A stretch of 64,000 nucleotides of DNA from Apostichopus japonicus (lineage: Eukaryota > Echinodermata > Holothuroidea > Aspidochirotida > Stichopodidae). Each line of letters begins with the position of its first letter. Positions within the stretch are counted from its first letter, which is position 1. The stretch lies in the NCBI RefSeq assembly GCF_037975245.1, contig NC_092570.1, positions 17,215,918-17,279,917 of the forward strand, in the 5' to 3' direction. The notes under the pieces are model-generated. The model was not told the origin of the DNA and did not search any database. It worked only from the letters and a program-made list of their open reading frames with translations. The translations under genes and the position numbers were made by a program. Shown one piece after another: positions 1-13,130 of this stretch.

Positions 1-723
1 AAATGCAGACAGTTATGAAACGTGATACCTTGTTATCTTTTATCCAGACCTGAGATGTCCATCGCTGCTATGTACACTGTGGTGTGGGGATTGACTGTAG
101 CTGCATGTATTGACTCGGTACACTATTGTCTAATTACCGACGGTAGCAAGCTGTGTGTGTATTTCTGGGATCGATGGTGGTGTCTAACACTTCTGTTACA
201 CCTTATTCGAAACTAGGTCAGATGAACGGCATCAGACGTTTCTTTGTGCGCAAGTCTTCAATGCCTTTAAATTTAGGCCTGATGCGTAAAAGACCTACAC
301 ATGGCTCAGCATAATTGTATTACATGGGCAAAACATATGGAGGGTACGGATTGTGAAAGTTGAAGGACCTGACTGCGAACGTCATCTGTGAAAGAACACC
401 AACAGCACAGCGTGATATTCACTTTGAATTGCCCTTTTCCAGCTGCCAGCTAGTTTTTATTTTTGTACTGAGCGGTACGAACAATTTATAAAGTCAATTG
501 AGCAAATACTATTGGTAAATAATAGGCATCGAATGCACGAGCAGAAGAACAGGGTGATATTTTGTTCCGTCAGTCAGATATGTTTCTATAAGGACACATT
601 TTTAGCTTTTTCTATGTACAAGCAATGAAGGGCACTATGGCAAAAGTGTGGTGCTGTCAGTTTTGTGGAGCCTTGCCTACTGTAGTTTACATTAATTAGT
701 AATGGAAACTGTCCCAATAAAGA

Positions 724-743
724 GGGGGGGGGGGGGGGGGGGG
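724..743 (+). repeat. Poly-G tract (20 G)
   Basis: An uninterrupted run of 20 G on the plus strand, preceded by AGA and followed by AAATGG. Such runs are hypervariable and error-prone in assemblies, so the length is uncertain. Confidence 0.9.
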
Positions 744-2214
744 AAATGGCCAACCAGTACTGTAGTGTTGGTACTGTACCTGTTTGTTAATTTGGTCAGT
801 ACTGAGACACTACCATGATGATACAGGTTTGTAAGTAAAAAGAACATGTTCTGTTTGTTTCTACTCAGTTTTAACTGATTTTGTACTACAAAGGTACAGT
901 AATTGGTAATTCCTTCTATTGCACTTGATGACTCTGGTATATAAGGTCACGGTCACTGTCATAATTTCTTCCTAAATTTGCAATAACACAGGATTCATGT
1001 TTACATACTTATATACAGTACAAGTACAGACTTAGTTTTAACTTCGAAAGCTTCAGTGGAAATTTTGCATCGAGAGGGGGAACCTTGTTGAATTCATCAG
1101 CATCTGTGTGGCAGTGAGATATGTGAGTTTTGTGTACATATATACTGCAAGGTAAGCTCTTAATACTGTGGTAATTGGTCAGAAGAAGGGTCACAAAGAA
1201 GGTGTAAGATTGTAAGTAGGTAATAGTACAGTAGTTAAATAGCAGTAAGAGGTAGTGAGGTGAAACCCACGTGGTCACGCTTCGGTTATTCTGGATTGAG
1301 GGAGGAATCCAGGTTTAGCAAACAAAGATACAATTGACAGTCCTCTGATTTCTGTTTATCCTTGGACAAACCTTTAAAAAGTTGAAAAACAGAAAGCAAG
1401 AAAGAAAAGTTTTGTTGTGTAGTAACAATACTCTAGCTTTCAGTGAAGGGAGACAGTGGAAGGTGGTGGTGAATAAGGAATTTGTTATTTGCAGGACGCT
1501 GTTGTACCATAATCAAGCAGTCAGTTTGTCATATTGAGAGCAGACCGGTACAGTATTTATGTAGATGCATAGAAGTAGAAAGACTATTTCAGATTACAGT
1601 AGTACAATGCTAGCAAGTTACTTTCATTAAATACTGTAGTGCTTCAAACCTTAGTAGTTGGTACTTTAGCATTCTACATGGCCTACCCACTGTACAGGTA
1701 GGGTGGTACAGTACTGTATATATGGCATGCTAGGATAGGGACAGGGCTTGGGAGAGGCCTGGCAACAAATCTGGCACCAGAAAAGTTGGTCGTACCGTAG
1801 TTGTTATATTTAAGTATGGTTTGAACTCCATTCATGAGTATCACCCAGCTGACTGAAGAGAAATGGGGATTAGCAGATTGCGAGAATGTGCTTTTGAAGT
1901 GAACTTATGTTGATACACACATAAACTATAGAGAGACTAGACAAAGAATTGTTCTTAAAAGGATTGTCTGGTGGCCCAAAGAAGTTACCTTAAAAAATAG
2001 TAAATAATTTTCCAAACATGTTGATAAAGTATGAGAACGCTAATGTTGCGTTTGACAGAGAAACGATTTTTTAATCGTTATGGATAGACATTTCAAATAT
2101 GATTTGAACAGTACAATACGTGACGTCAGCTCTGCCATAGCAGATTGCGTCATAACCCACCCTCCGCACAGTACCTATACGGTAATCACAACAAAAACAG
2201 CGTTTGTATACAGA

Positions 2215-2728
2215 TAAATTTCTTCCTTAATTTCCGGTGAAATTTCTAAAAAATTAGATATGTTTTCAAAAACTCCTTAAGCCGCCATGTACTTGATCGG
2301 TGGTTCCGTGGTCTTTGTGTAACACAAGGTAAATTTTAACAGCAGACTCTGAGTTGTTCAGGCTATACATCGCGCTATCCAGCTCCAACGCGAAAAATGT
2401 TCGCATGTAGGCTATACTCAAACGTTGACAATCGGACAGTTCTGCGAAGCCTAAGCTTCTCAGTGCTACATTCTGCACTGTCAACGATTCGATCAATTTC
2501 TTCAATAATTTCCGGTGAAATTTCTTATAAATTAGATATGATTTAAAAAACTCCTTAAGCCGCCATATATGTAGTAGATCGGTGGTTTCGTGGTCTTTGT
2601 GTAACACAAGATAAGTTTTAACAGCAGGCTCTTCGTTGTTTATACATCGCGGTAATCCAGCTCCAGCGCGAAGAATGTTCGCGTGTATAGGCTACTCTAA
2701 CGTTTACAATCGGACAGTTCTGCGATGA
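2215..2728. repeat. Two-copy direct repeat, period 278 bp
   Basis: A segment beginning TTTCCGGTGAAATTTCT at 2231 recurs at 2509 with scattered substitutions and small indels. Shared blocks include CTCCTTAAGCCGCCAT, GATCGGTGGTT, GTGGTCTTTGTGTAACACAA, and ACAATCGGACAGTTCTGCGA near the end of each copy. The similarity seems to begin slightly upstream at about 2215 (AATTTCTTC). A minus-strand open frame across both copies is probably incidental. No transposon hallmark is seen. Confidence 0.85.
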
Positions 2729-5700
2729 CATCGATTCCGCCAAGTTTCATCTTTCGGTTTAACGAATACTTTACAAGTTTCTTTTTACTGTTAATTTGAT
2801 CCGTGAATTTTATTTCAGCGATTTCGAAGAACAGTTAATGAACTGTGGTTTGAGTGTGAGTGTACTACAGTATGTGTAACGCTATACAAGTACACCAACT
2901 GAGCATCGTAGTATATACGTTCGCGAGTATGTACGTTATATAAATGAGGCAATCCAATGTGCTTACACGTGAGTTTATTTGCTGCGGAATTGGGAGTGCT
3001 AACTTCAAGTCGCCTGTTTTGCCTATCTGCAAGCACTACGTCAATCACCATATTGAAGCGTTCGAACAAACGGTACTTTTGGTGAGAAACTGGTGAATTG
3101 GAAAACCAGATTTCTACAAGAAGAAAACGTCGAATGGGGACAATTTTTACATGGTTAGAAAGAGAAAAATAATAGCTACAAGGACAATGTATCAAAATTT
3201 TCCACCAGACAATTCCTTTAAAGTGCAATACTTTTGTGTAATGCAACATAGGCATATATATAGTGTTAACAAATGAACATACAGCCCTGTATTAATGTCA
3301 GATTCTCTCAAATTTATTTATCCAACTCTCTTGATAAAGATGTTGAATATGCATTTGCACAGCAAAAGTCATGCTTTGGTTGGTTCATGTGGTTCAAGCT
3401 GGTGCAGATGGAAAAAAGAGTGTTTATTGGTCATAGTGTACTAGAAGGTGTTGGGCTAGACCAGCATTTAGAATCGTTAACTAAAGTTTTATGAATAGTA
3501 CCACAGTATTATATGTCTCATGGCCGCACCTGCATTACAGTACAGTACAGTCTTGCACTTGAAATGCTATCAATTTTAATCAATTCCAAATCAAGATACA
3601 CAGTGCTGTAGATGAAATATAAACATCAGTCAGAACTCTTGAAATCTTGGAAATACTATTTGCAGCAACCAAAAGGACAGTTGCACAGTTTCTTACAGGC
3701 TGGCACAAAAACACATGACTTCAATTATTTGATACATTACAGTATAACAGTGTTGCTTGTACAGTACCATGTTTTGTATACATGTACAGTAGAACCATGG
3801 AGCTATTACCGAACTGAGCACTTTCCTTGTGATTAAAAAAATACACACATACATAACGTCTGATGTTACTTCTAGGTTAAATTTCCACATGGGACTTTCA
3901 AGCTAGTGCTACAATTTCTCATTTGGATCAATAATACCGTACAAGTACAGTATCATGCCTGTGTCGTATAGCCATTGGGTGTGCAACCCAACTGAAAGGT
4001 AACAGATAAAAATTCATCACTTGTCTCTTAGCTATAATTACATACCTGGACATACTTATTAGTTTATAAAAGTATCTTATATTCTGATTTAAATCTTTAC
4101 TTAGAACCTCAACATCATCTGTGACCACATGTTGGGTGATCATTAGCATTTTGCAGTATAGTACAGTACTACAGGTCCCAAACCTGATTTGCTAGAACTT
4201 CAATGCATGATAAAACTATACTGTGTGTGAATGGCAAAGCAGGGGGTTCAAAGGTCGTTAGAGATTATGAGGCAAAGTATGTCAATAGACACGGTAAGAT
4301 TAATAAGTACTTAGTCACTAAAAGTAGACAAAATGTAACTTATTGACAGATGTAATTTTCACACAGACTACAATACATCTAGCCATGACTGTGGTAAATT
4401 TATTGGAGCAGTCTGAGTTGATTTTGTTTGTGAAATTATGAATTTTCTTTATTATCAATGCTGAAATTTCATAACAATGGAATTCTATCAACTTGACATC
4501 TGAAGCAATTTCCTTATTGTATGCTATTCATGCTAAATTTTAAAGATAACAAATAGAAGTGTCTGGGGGATAATCTTTTTTACAGTCAACCACGATCATT
4601 AATTAATTGCTCGAATATTAAATTTCATCTGGTGAAAAGATCTACAGATCTATGGTGTCTTAGTTTGATGAAAAGATTGTCTTGTAATCTAATGTACTGT
4701 GGAAAAACACCCTGTTAGCTTTCTCTCTTAAATCTGTTAGAAATTGGCAGCCGAATGCAGAAAGGCTGCACTGAAGTCTGAAGACTGCCTCGTACATTCG
4801 GTAGGGTGCAGTCGACGAAAATGTTTTAATATTTAATACTTGCAAAGCTTTGTTTTGTCCATCACTCCGTCCCCTTCTGCCTCTTCCAATCTGCGTTATA
4901 CACCTGCACCTCAATCCATGCAAGTATAATCCGGAGTATTAAAGACAAAAATGTTGTATGATTAAGAAAGGCTTGCGGCATGTTATAGTTTTATGCCGCA
5001 GAAATGGTCGGGTCATTACATGTATTGTACAGCATGTATGGCAACTGCAGCACTGTGCATACAATACATGTACAGATACTATAAATATAGAAAGTGTGTA
5101 CACATTGAAGAGTGGTACTAGTCATGCACAGTTTGATGTGAACTGTATATCAACAAACAAATCACCACCTAAATTATCCAAACGTTAAGTTTAAATTGTT
5201 GATGATGCTGACAAGCTCGGCGATTTTGACGACAGTACTGTGCGTACAGTACATTACACTGTACTGTGGTCTATGTGTGCTGCTGATGTATGATGAAGAA
5301 CACACATGTTAATTAGTTATCACCCCATTGCTTAATTGTATAGTATTATACAGTACTGTAGGTCATTTTCAAGTACACACTTTGTGTATTTAAATTAATT
5401 ATTTATTGTTTATTAATATAGCCCTCTTTAATAGTAAATTATAGTACATGCCACTTGCATGCATACAGTAGTTTACAGGGGAGAGCTATTGTACCATTCA
5501 GTTCAGGGATATGTATGCAAATGTGGTAAAGTCTGATTATAATTAAAAGATTCCTGTAAATAATTTAATTTCCTTTCAAAATTCATGATATTGCAATACT
5601 AGCAATACTGTAGAAAGGTTATGCCAAGGCTGAAAAATGATAAAACGAAAACAAAAAATTTAAAAAGGAGAAAATTCACTGCAATTTACAAGCACATGCG

Positions 5701-6350
5701 TTGTACTGTCAGTACTTTTACTGCTGATACATGCTGAATGTCACTTTCTTTGTGTTTTGAACTTTCCAACAAGTTTCAATAAATTGCGGCATTTGACATG
5801 ACTGATTTGACTGAAAATTCCAGAATGTTTTGCATACAGTACAAGTAGAATTGTGTGTATAGTTTCTGACTATTGGATTCATGGCAGAGACTATACAGTT
5901 TACTGTAAGGTTTAGTATGCCTGGAGAGTATCGTGGGGTTGAGTTGTAACTTTACGACATTCTAACTCAGGGTTGGAATATATTGTTAACTATCCCCAAC
6001 CTGGTGTCTATGAAATTCACAGTGAAAAAAAATAAAATTATATAGAAACTAAAATTTAAGAAGAAATAATAATATGTAGGAAAGTATGTATAGTCTGAGG
6101 TGGTTAAAAAATTGGAAAGAAAAGAGGATATAAAAATGATAAATGCTAATATCCTTGTCAATGTCAAACTCAGAAATGTATTTGGAGTACTCACTAGAGC
6201 TTGTCTGCATTGCAAACAGTAGCAGGAAATCATAGATAAGTAGTTACCAAAACTACTCACTCAAAATTCAGCAAGATTTTCCAATCCTGCTGAGACCAAA
6301 TGATAGATTTGGAAGGAATAGAGAGAGTGGGCTGAGCCAGGCATGTGGTA

Positions 6351-6433
6351 AACAGGGTGCACTGTGCTTAAATGTTACCAAGTTAGTAAGTCAGGTAGAG
6401 GGAAGTGCATAAGTTGACTGGAGACAGGTAAGT
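6351..6433 (+). repeat. Dispersed repeat family A, copy 1
   Basis: A diverged copy of a family with several members in the window: GGGTGCACTGTGC, then AAATGTTACCAAGTTAGTAAG, then GGTAGAGGGAAGTGCAT and a GGAGACAGGTAAGTA end. It aligns with the copies at 9531, 18081, 29683 and (opposite strand) 34430. No coding potential is recognised; it may be a fragment of an old transposable element. Confidence 0.5.
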
Positions 6434-9400
6434 ACCGTGGGTCGTAAATCCACGGTCCAGTAACTTTTGGGAAACTTCCGTGTACGAACATTGTCACATA
6501 TAATATCTACTGTACAGTATGCATTGGACTGTTCAAATAACCGTATATACTGTATATAGCACACGTATCTGGTACTTTTCAAATCTGTTTATCGAAGAGA
6601 GACAAGTATCGTCATTTGTATACCAAATACCAAGCCAGTATGTTTTGTAATATCTGTGGCATTTTTCTGCAGAATTTTATAAAGTTCTTGGAAGTAATTT
6701 GTGTATTTTGTTGTGCAATATAAACTGTACATGCACTTTACTGTTCCCAATAAACCCCTGTGTGTAGTACCAGTTCTGATATTGTACAGCAGCATGTCTT
6801 ATATACAGTATTGATAAGTCCCCACACCAAACGTACGTACAGTACTGCTTGCTTTTAAACTCCATCTCATCATTTTACTACTTGGAATTATTGCACGCTT
6901 CTTGTATCTTTCGAGGAGATAAAAACCATCCTTCCACACTGAATGAAAGTATTTACAGTCGTGTAACTACAGTAGTGCTGTGCAACACTGGTCGAGTACT
7001 ACTTCTGATTTTGACTCAAGTTTTATAATAACCGGTTGAAGTATCAGCATATGTATACACTGTACTGTACTGTACAGGTAGATGACTAATGATGATGTGA
7101 AATTTATCATCTGTATGTCATCTCACTACCGGTGAAAATTATTCCTCGGCAAGTTTAATGTAATGAATTTCTTTAAACCTAGTGGTCTGGGCTAATGAGA
7201 AGCTATGATTCACCCATCTACTGTAGATAAGTTTTAGAGGCATTTATCACGTTTCGAAAGGGCATTCGGTATGTATATATGTATGCTGTGCAGGAATACA
7301 GCATACTATAGTTTACTTAACAGTATTGAATGAATGATTTTCAGGAAAATAAAATGCATAAGTAGTTCATATAAATATCGAAAATTTGCCAAAAACATTT
7401 AGTTCTAGATATAAAGTAAGTCAGTAAATTTTATAAATTTGTTTATGTTTCAGTGTGTAGTATACTGTACTTTTCTGTACTGTTTTTCTGAATTTCATAT
7501 AAACAGTAGGTATGGCATGAATTACCAGAAGTATTAATTGCCTGTTTACTGCACAGTAAGTTAAATTGTAGGGTGGTACGATTAGTGTGTTCGAAACAGT
7601 TTAGGGTGGTAAATAATAATAAAGTGAGTCCATTTTCATTTTAAATATGTAATTATCATTGTTTGGCTGAATTTGTTCTGATCGTCGTGAAACATTTGAA
7701 ATTTTTGTTGTCAAGCACTCGAAAGCAATATCATGTACAAGATGACGTTTATCAATGGCAAGACGTTCTTTTTTATTTTTTTTTTTGATTTAGTAACTGA
7801 ATGTTAAATCACTTGAGTAGTTGAGACTAAATTGGACAGGTACATTCAATATTAAAATATAAGAATATTCGTATAAATTAAAAAAGGAAAAAAATCTAAG
7901 ATAGAGCCTACCTTGTATATCATTCACACTTCACAATCTTATTTTGGGGAATACAGTTGTTCTAGGTTACTAGGGTATTGTTAAATAAACGCAATCAACC
8001 ATATGTACCTGATTTTAGTTTTGCTGTTCTATGGTATGGTCAAAGATACACTTCTGTGTGTTTAGAAGGGGTGCAAAAACTTCTTCAAACACTAAATTAT
8101 GCTATTGCGTAGAGACCAAGTGATATATTGTTCATAGCAAGTACAAATTAATAATGTTCCTTTTTTTTCTTTCAAAAATTGTACAGTTCATGCACATGGT
8201 AATTAGTATATAATATAGACAGTATACACTGATGTTTCAACTTTAATGGCACTTCTTGTAAGTTATAATAAATAGATATCAATAGAAGGAACTCAACAGT
8301 ACAGTATGTGGACAGTATGCTTAGAATTAGACAAATCTAGTATTTAACTCTTGAAATTGCAAATGCTTAAAGTCCATCTACCAGCTAAAAATCAAGTTAC
8401 AGCACATATCGATTACTACTGTACAGGTGTATGGCAATAGTCCAATAATATTTGCTGATAATGAGCAGTAATGTATATGCGCATACATTACAGTAGGTGT
8501 GGAAACCACGCCATTCCTCTGACTGTTGATCGTTAACCGACTTAACCGTTTGTTTATATGTTCTTGATGTCCACTTGCTGGTGATGTTTTTCAACTGTCA
8601 ATTGGTTAAACCCACTGGCATTTAGCCAGTAAACATATCAGCCCAAATTTGGAGGCCTGTTACCACTGGAATTTTCAACCCCAGTATTTTTTTCTTCTTC
8701 TTCTGGTATTTCATATATAGTATTAGTTCCTGAATGTTCCTCTTAGCACCAGACTGCATAGCAGAGTCGCAGTACTACTGTATACATGTACTGTATATAT
8801 ACTGTACAATCAATTACTATTACACTTTATAGTCTAGTACACCTACTCATTGATGTTTAATTAAGTCCTGTTATATGTAGTTTCATACAGTTTATTATTA
8901 TAGAGTGCATTCTACTGTATTGTAGGTACTGTAGGAACCAAGCTATTAATCATGTTTGAAATAGTATTACTTTGACTACCGTAAATAATAACATAAATTG
9001 CCCTTATGATAATTTATAATAAAAAAAGCAAAATGTCTGTAATTCATCTTTTCTCATTGCTTTTCTCAATGACACCGGCAGGGATTATGGATGACAGTTG
9101 AATGTCCCAAGGGTATTAACTGATTGATGAAATCTTGCTGCGAGTTGGAAAATGTGGTATCTAAGCCTTTCAGGGAGAGATTGAATCCATGATCCAAGTA
9201 TTGTGAACTAGCAAGAAAGAGAAATTTCTGCCTCTGTATGTACAGTATAATACTGTACATGCACACACAGTACACAATAGCTGCTTAGTTAATGAAACAC
9301 TCCTCTTAAGGCCATCGTATTAATTGCAGGATTAAAGAGCTCTTCGATTTTATTCATGTTTAAGGATGACTTTGATGGACAGAAATTACAGTCGTGAATG

Positions 9401-9530
9401 TCAGAAATGAAAGAAAATGTAATCAGATGAGATCACGTTTTGATCGCTTTACTTAATTCTTCACTAAACCTTTATACATACAAACGTTCAGTAATGGGTA
9501 GATTAGGAGGGAAGAGTGCAGTGACACAGA

Positions 9531-9620
9531 GAGTCATTGGGGGTGCAGTGCAAAGAGTGTTACCAGTTTGTAGGCTAGGTAGATCGGAGTGAATACATAC
9601 AGGAGACAGTAAAAAACCCA
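9531..9620 (+). repeat. Dispersed repeat family A, copy 2
   Basis: Contains GTCATTGGGGGTGCAGTGCA, then GAGTGTTACCAGTTTGTAGG, CTAGGTAGATCGGAGTG, and CAGGAGACAG. This is among the best preserved members, aligning closely to the copies at 29683 and to the reverse-strand copy at 34430-34515. Confidence 0.6.
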
Positions 9621-10396
9621 AACCAGGTTTCAAGATATTAGCCTTGAATTTCCAACTCTTTGAATCCAATTTGGTGCTGATGTTGACTCCTGAATCCAGG
9701 CCTGTTTGTTTATGTTATTAATTCACTGTGTAACTGTACCAGAAAAAGTCTTATAATGTTAAAGTATGATACATACTAACAATAAGTTCATTTAATTTGA
9801 CTGGTCAAGTCCTCCCCATTCAAATATTTGACTTTAAAATGTTGAACAATTTCCAAATATTCTTTTTACATGTTATTGCTTTAGTGGGGAAAAATTCCCA
9901 TGCTAATTTTAGCTTCATTGAGTGACAAAAGCACAGGATGGTGTGTATATCTGATCATTTGCAAGTTTATTATGAGGTAAAACAGTACTTGTTAAGGTTT
10001 GTCAAATTGCCGATCAAATGCCAAGATTTGCTTTACAAATTGCTTTAGTCAAATTAATATTAGTAAAAGTTTGAACATCTGAAGAAGTAATGCTGCAGTG
10101 GCGTATAGGCTATATGTAGGTGGTGATTCCATGTACCGGGGAGTTCTACTGAACAAAATACATCTTGCATTAATACATACATAGTAGTTGACAATGTAGC
10201 ACCCTACAGAGTTAATAGCCTTGGGTGTAACTGCAGTAGTGAAATGGGTGGGAATTTGTGTTGACTAAATTCATCACTTGGTAGCTGTTTCTGCTGAATT
10301 TATTATTTGACCTGTAGTGACCCCCTCCACACAAATTGTGTGGTCTGTGAAAATACTGGGCTCTGTGATGTAAGCAACAACCGGTACAGGCTGGGG

Positions 10397-10460
10397 TACC
10401 TACAGTACTGTACAGTACTGCACTGTACGGTAAAGCACAGTACTATACTGTACAGTACAG
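10397..10460. repeat. Cluster of overlapping GTAC palindromes
   Basis: A dense example of the TACAGTACTGTAC word family: within about 60 bases there are repeated TACAGTAC, TACTGTAC and CACTGTAC units, so the strand can fold back on itself in several registers. Similar clusters occur around 5229-5270, 7054-7075, 8780-8810, 12737-12752 and 26683-26720. Confidence 0.75.
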
Positions 10461-11849
10461 AAGTTGCCAAATAATGGGCTTGGTAATCTGCTGAATAGGA
10501 AGCTCAGTGTTCAAGAGCATGGCATGGGTTGGATGAATGAAGGGACATCATCTATGAAGCAAAACATTTAATTGCAAGAGTAGTACTTTATTTCTTAATT
10601 ATTTAAAATATACCATTTGAAGACTGCAGATAAACACAATGGTGAAATACAGACGAAAGCGAGAAAAAACACGATAAAGTTAAATGGAAGATACACAGTC
10701 CTTGTAGTTTGTTGTTTATACCATTTTCACTTTTATTTTCTACACAAGTTTACTGTACAGTCTTGATCGTACTGATAAGAGATCTTAAGATATGCTCCTG
10801 TGGGTAGTTTATTTATACTGCTGCAGACTCATAAGCTTCTGGAATTGATGTTTAACACGGGTCGCTTGCGTCATAATGCAATTTGTATTCCTGGTGCAGA
10901 TGTACACGGGCAGTTTGGCAGAAATCATCACTATGCAGCGAGTGGTTAAAATCCGGAGGAGTTGGAATTATACCCTGGAGCGTTATTGCATAAAAACTGG
11001 ACTATAAATAGACGGGCCAAAACAAATTCATGCATTCCCTTCAGTGGTGGCTTGGGGATCCGTTTCTCGGTATTTTGCCTCAAGGCAAAGCAACATCTTT
11101 GCACATGGTTCTAACTTCTTATCTCATCTATGGAGCTTCTTTCCACATATGTAGCCCCAGTGTTCAATTTGTGGAGCCAACTACATTATTCATGGTGGGA
11201 ACATGACTGGTCATAAATATTCCGTGCTTAAATAGTGAAATAAAGTCTACAAAAGGGGCTCCACTGGGATTATGTGGGAGGCAATTAGAAGGGGCACACA
11301 CTGTATTCTGTTTACTCCAAGCTTAATGGTGAAAAAAGTCAACAAAATAGATATATACTAAAATAAAAAGTCAAGAACACCTGAATTTATAAAGAGAAAG
11401 AAGTATAAAGCCTATTAGTAGTACTTCTGAACAGGAAGCTGCTTCAGTATATCATAATAGCAGCTTCCACGGACGCCGAAGGTGGCAGATATTACATTAC
11501 ACTCATCTTCTAATTTTAAAATATCAAGTAAATGTTGAAATATTTTCAGCCGGTGTAAATATGTAATAAATACGCCAATATGCGTAAGTGACCTTCTTGA
11601 CAAACTGTCGAGAACCCGAATGGGATCGTAATTTATTAGCTGCTCGTTTAAACCTTCCTTTGGTCGCAAAAAGAATTGCCATTTTGAAGGCTGTCTTAGC
11701 TTGATCAATTCAAGTCATATTACGGTCAAGTTTACGAACGAAATGCAAATTAGGTTCTTTATTAAAGGTTGCATACTGTACATGTGCATGGGGGAAAAAG
11801 TTATAGTTAGCTGGCATGTGTAGTAGTATACACAACTAGTTGGGGATAT

Positions 11850-12424
11850 CAGGCCTCGACAAATTTTTTTAAAACTACTCGCCAAAACGTTAAATTTACT
11901 CGCCATTTTTTCTCACAAAGTGTTTGTGTGATATAAGCCTAGGTAGTATGGCCTAACTTAGGATGTCGCGGTTTAGTGTTACTGTTAGTTATTTACAGCA
12001 AAAACGATCTATTTAAATTGTGCTTTGTCAAAAGTGTTTAAAACATGATATTCATGTGTTACCCATGTTTGAGTGGTCGTGACGCATGTATGCAAGGTTG
12101 TTAAGGTTAAGTTTGTAGTTTTCCAGTTTAGTTACACCTATCGTGCATCATTTAGTCGATTAGTATCAAATTAGTTTCGAGCTGGTGAACAGAGCTGTTC
12201 CTTAGGACCTACTTGTAACAGTGCACTCGATAATTCTACTGTGATGTGTAACATTAGGCAATAGGCCTTTGTTGATTGGCTCACAAGTTAATAGTAAGCC
12301 TATCGTATAAAGGCAGTGAGCGAAAGAGCCACTCGCCAAAATGTCGAGCGTAATGCATTTTTTGTTGCCAGTTGCAAATTCTTGTCGCCATTGGCCAGTT
12401 GGCGACCGTATTTGTCGAGGCCTG
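11850..12424. mobile_element. hAT-like miniature inverted-repeat element (575 bp)
   Basis: The left end is CAGGCCTCGACAAAT and the right end is its exact reverse complement, ATTTGTCGAGGCCTG, giving 15-bp terminal inverted repeats. The immediate flanks, GGGGATAT on the left (11842-11849) and GTGAATAT on the right (12425-12432), match at six of eight positions, consistent with an aged 8-bp target duplication as made by hAT transposases. The CAGG-CTCGAC start also resembles hAT non-autonomous families known from animals. Subterminal CTCGCCAAAAcGT / CTCGCCAAAATGT sequences repeat inside. There is no transposase frame; the open frames on the minus strand at 12202-12569 lie partly in this element and are not considered genes. 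Confidence 0.8.
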
Positions 12425-13054
12425 GTGAATATACTTGAAGACGAGTGCCTTGTGTGTATATATTCGGTAAATTGATTGTCCTGGATTGGACAATTTCCGA
12501 GATAGTTTTGGCTCTCGGACAAGAACGTTTACGTCGTCTCCAAGCCCTTAGCTGGAAAAACCTTTTCAAATTGTTTTTAAATTGTTCCTGCCCGATACAA
12601 ATCGTCTGACGTTACAATGCCATGAGGAGGAGGTTAGTTGGAAAATAGTTTAAATAATAAATGAGTTTTCATGTGCCCAAGCGCAGTTGACTCTGTCAGC
12701 GAGCAAACCTGGCAAGTACACAAACTTGGTGTCATGTACTGTACAGTACTACAGTGGTCTATGAGTGAGGAACGAAAGTGTGAGAACCGAATCTGTAATG
12801 ATGGTCTCGTGTGAAATCAAGTCATCAGGGAGAAACCAATAACCATATATTGAGGGTGCACAAAGTAACAAAGAAGTGACAAAGAAATATTGTTTTTTTT
12901 GTTTGTTTTTTTCACTGAATTTATCAATTTCTGTGTATTACAGTTTAATGAAGATTCTTCTTTACATTAATTTCAATCGAACTCTCTTACGTGTCTAAAC
13001 TGTATACAGTATGCTCTCTAAGGACCTAGCGTACATGATTTTACAGTTAAATTC

Positions 13055-13130
13055 TGTCCCTCCTCCCCCATCCTCCTCTGTCCCATCCTCCTCTCCCTCC
13101 TCCTCTCCCTCCTCTTCCCCTCCTCCTCTA
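13055..13130 (+). repeat. Polypyrimidine CCTCCTCTCC low-complexity tract
   Basis: About 75 bases made of TCC/CTCCT units on the plus strand. The minus strand reads as Glu/Gly-rich open frames, which are artefacts of the repeat. It is purine/pyrimidine-asymmetric and could form triplex DNA. Confidence 0.85.

Noticed and set aside
2815-3255. 146-codon minus-strand open frame
   Set aside because: No recognised domain, no transcript signals, and composition like the surrounding AT-rich non-coding sequence; longest of many chance frames.
12202-12569. Three overlapping minus-strand open frames
   Set aside because: They overlap the right half of the hAT-like MITE and its flank; three frames open at once indicates composition, not a gene.
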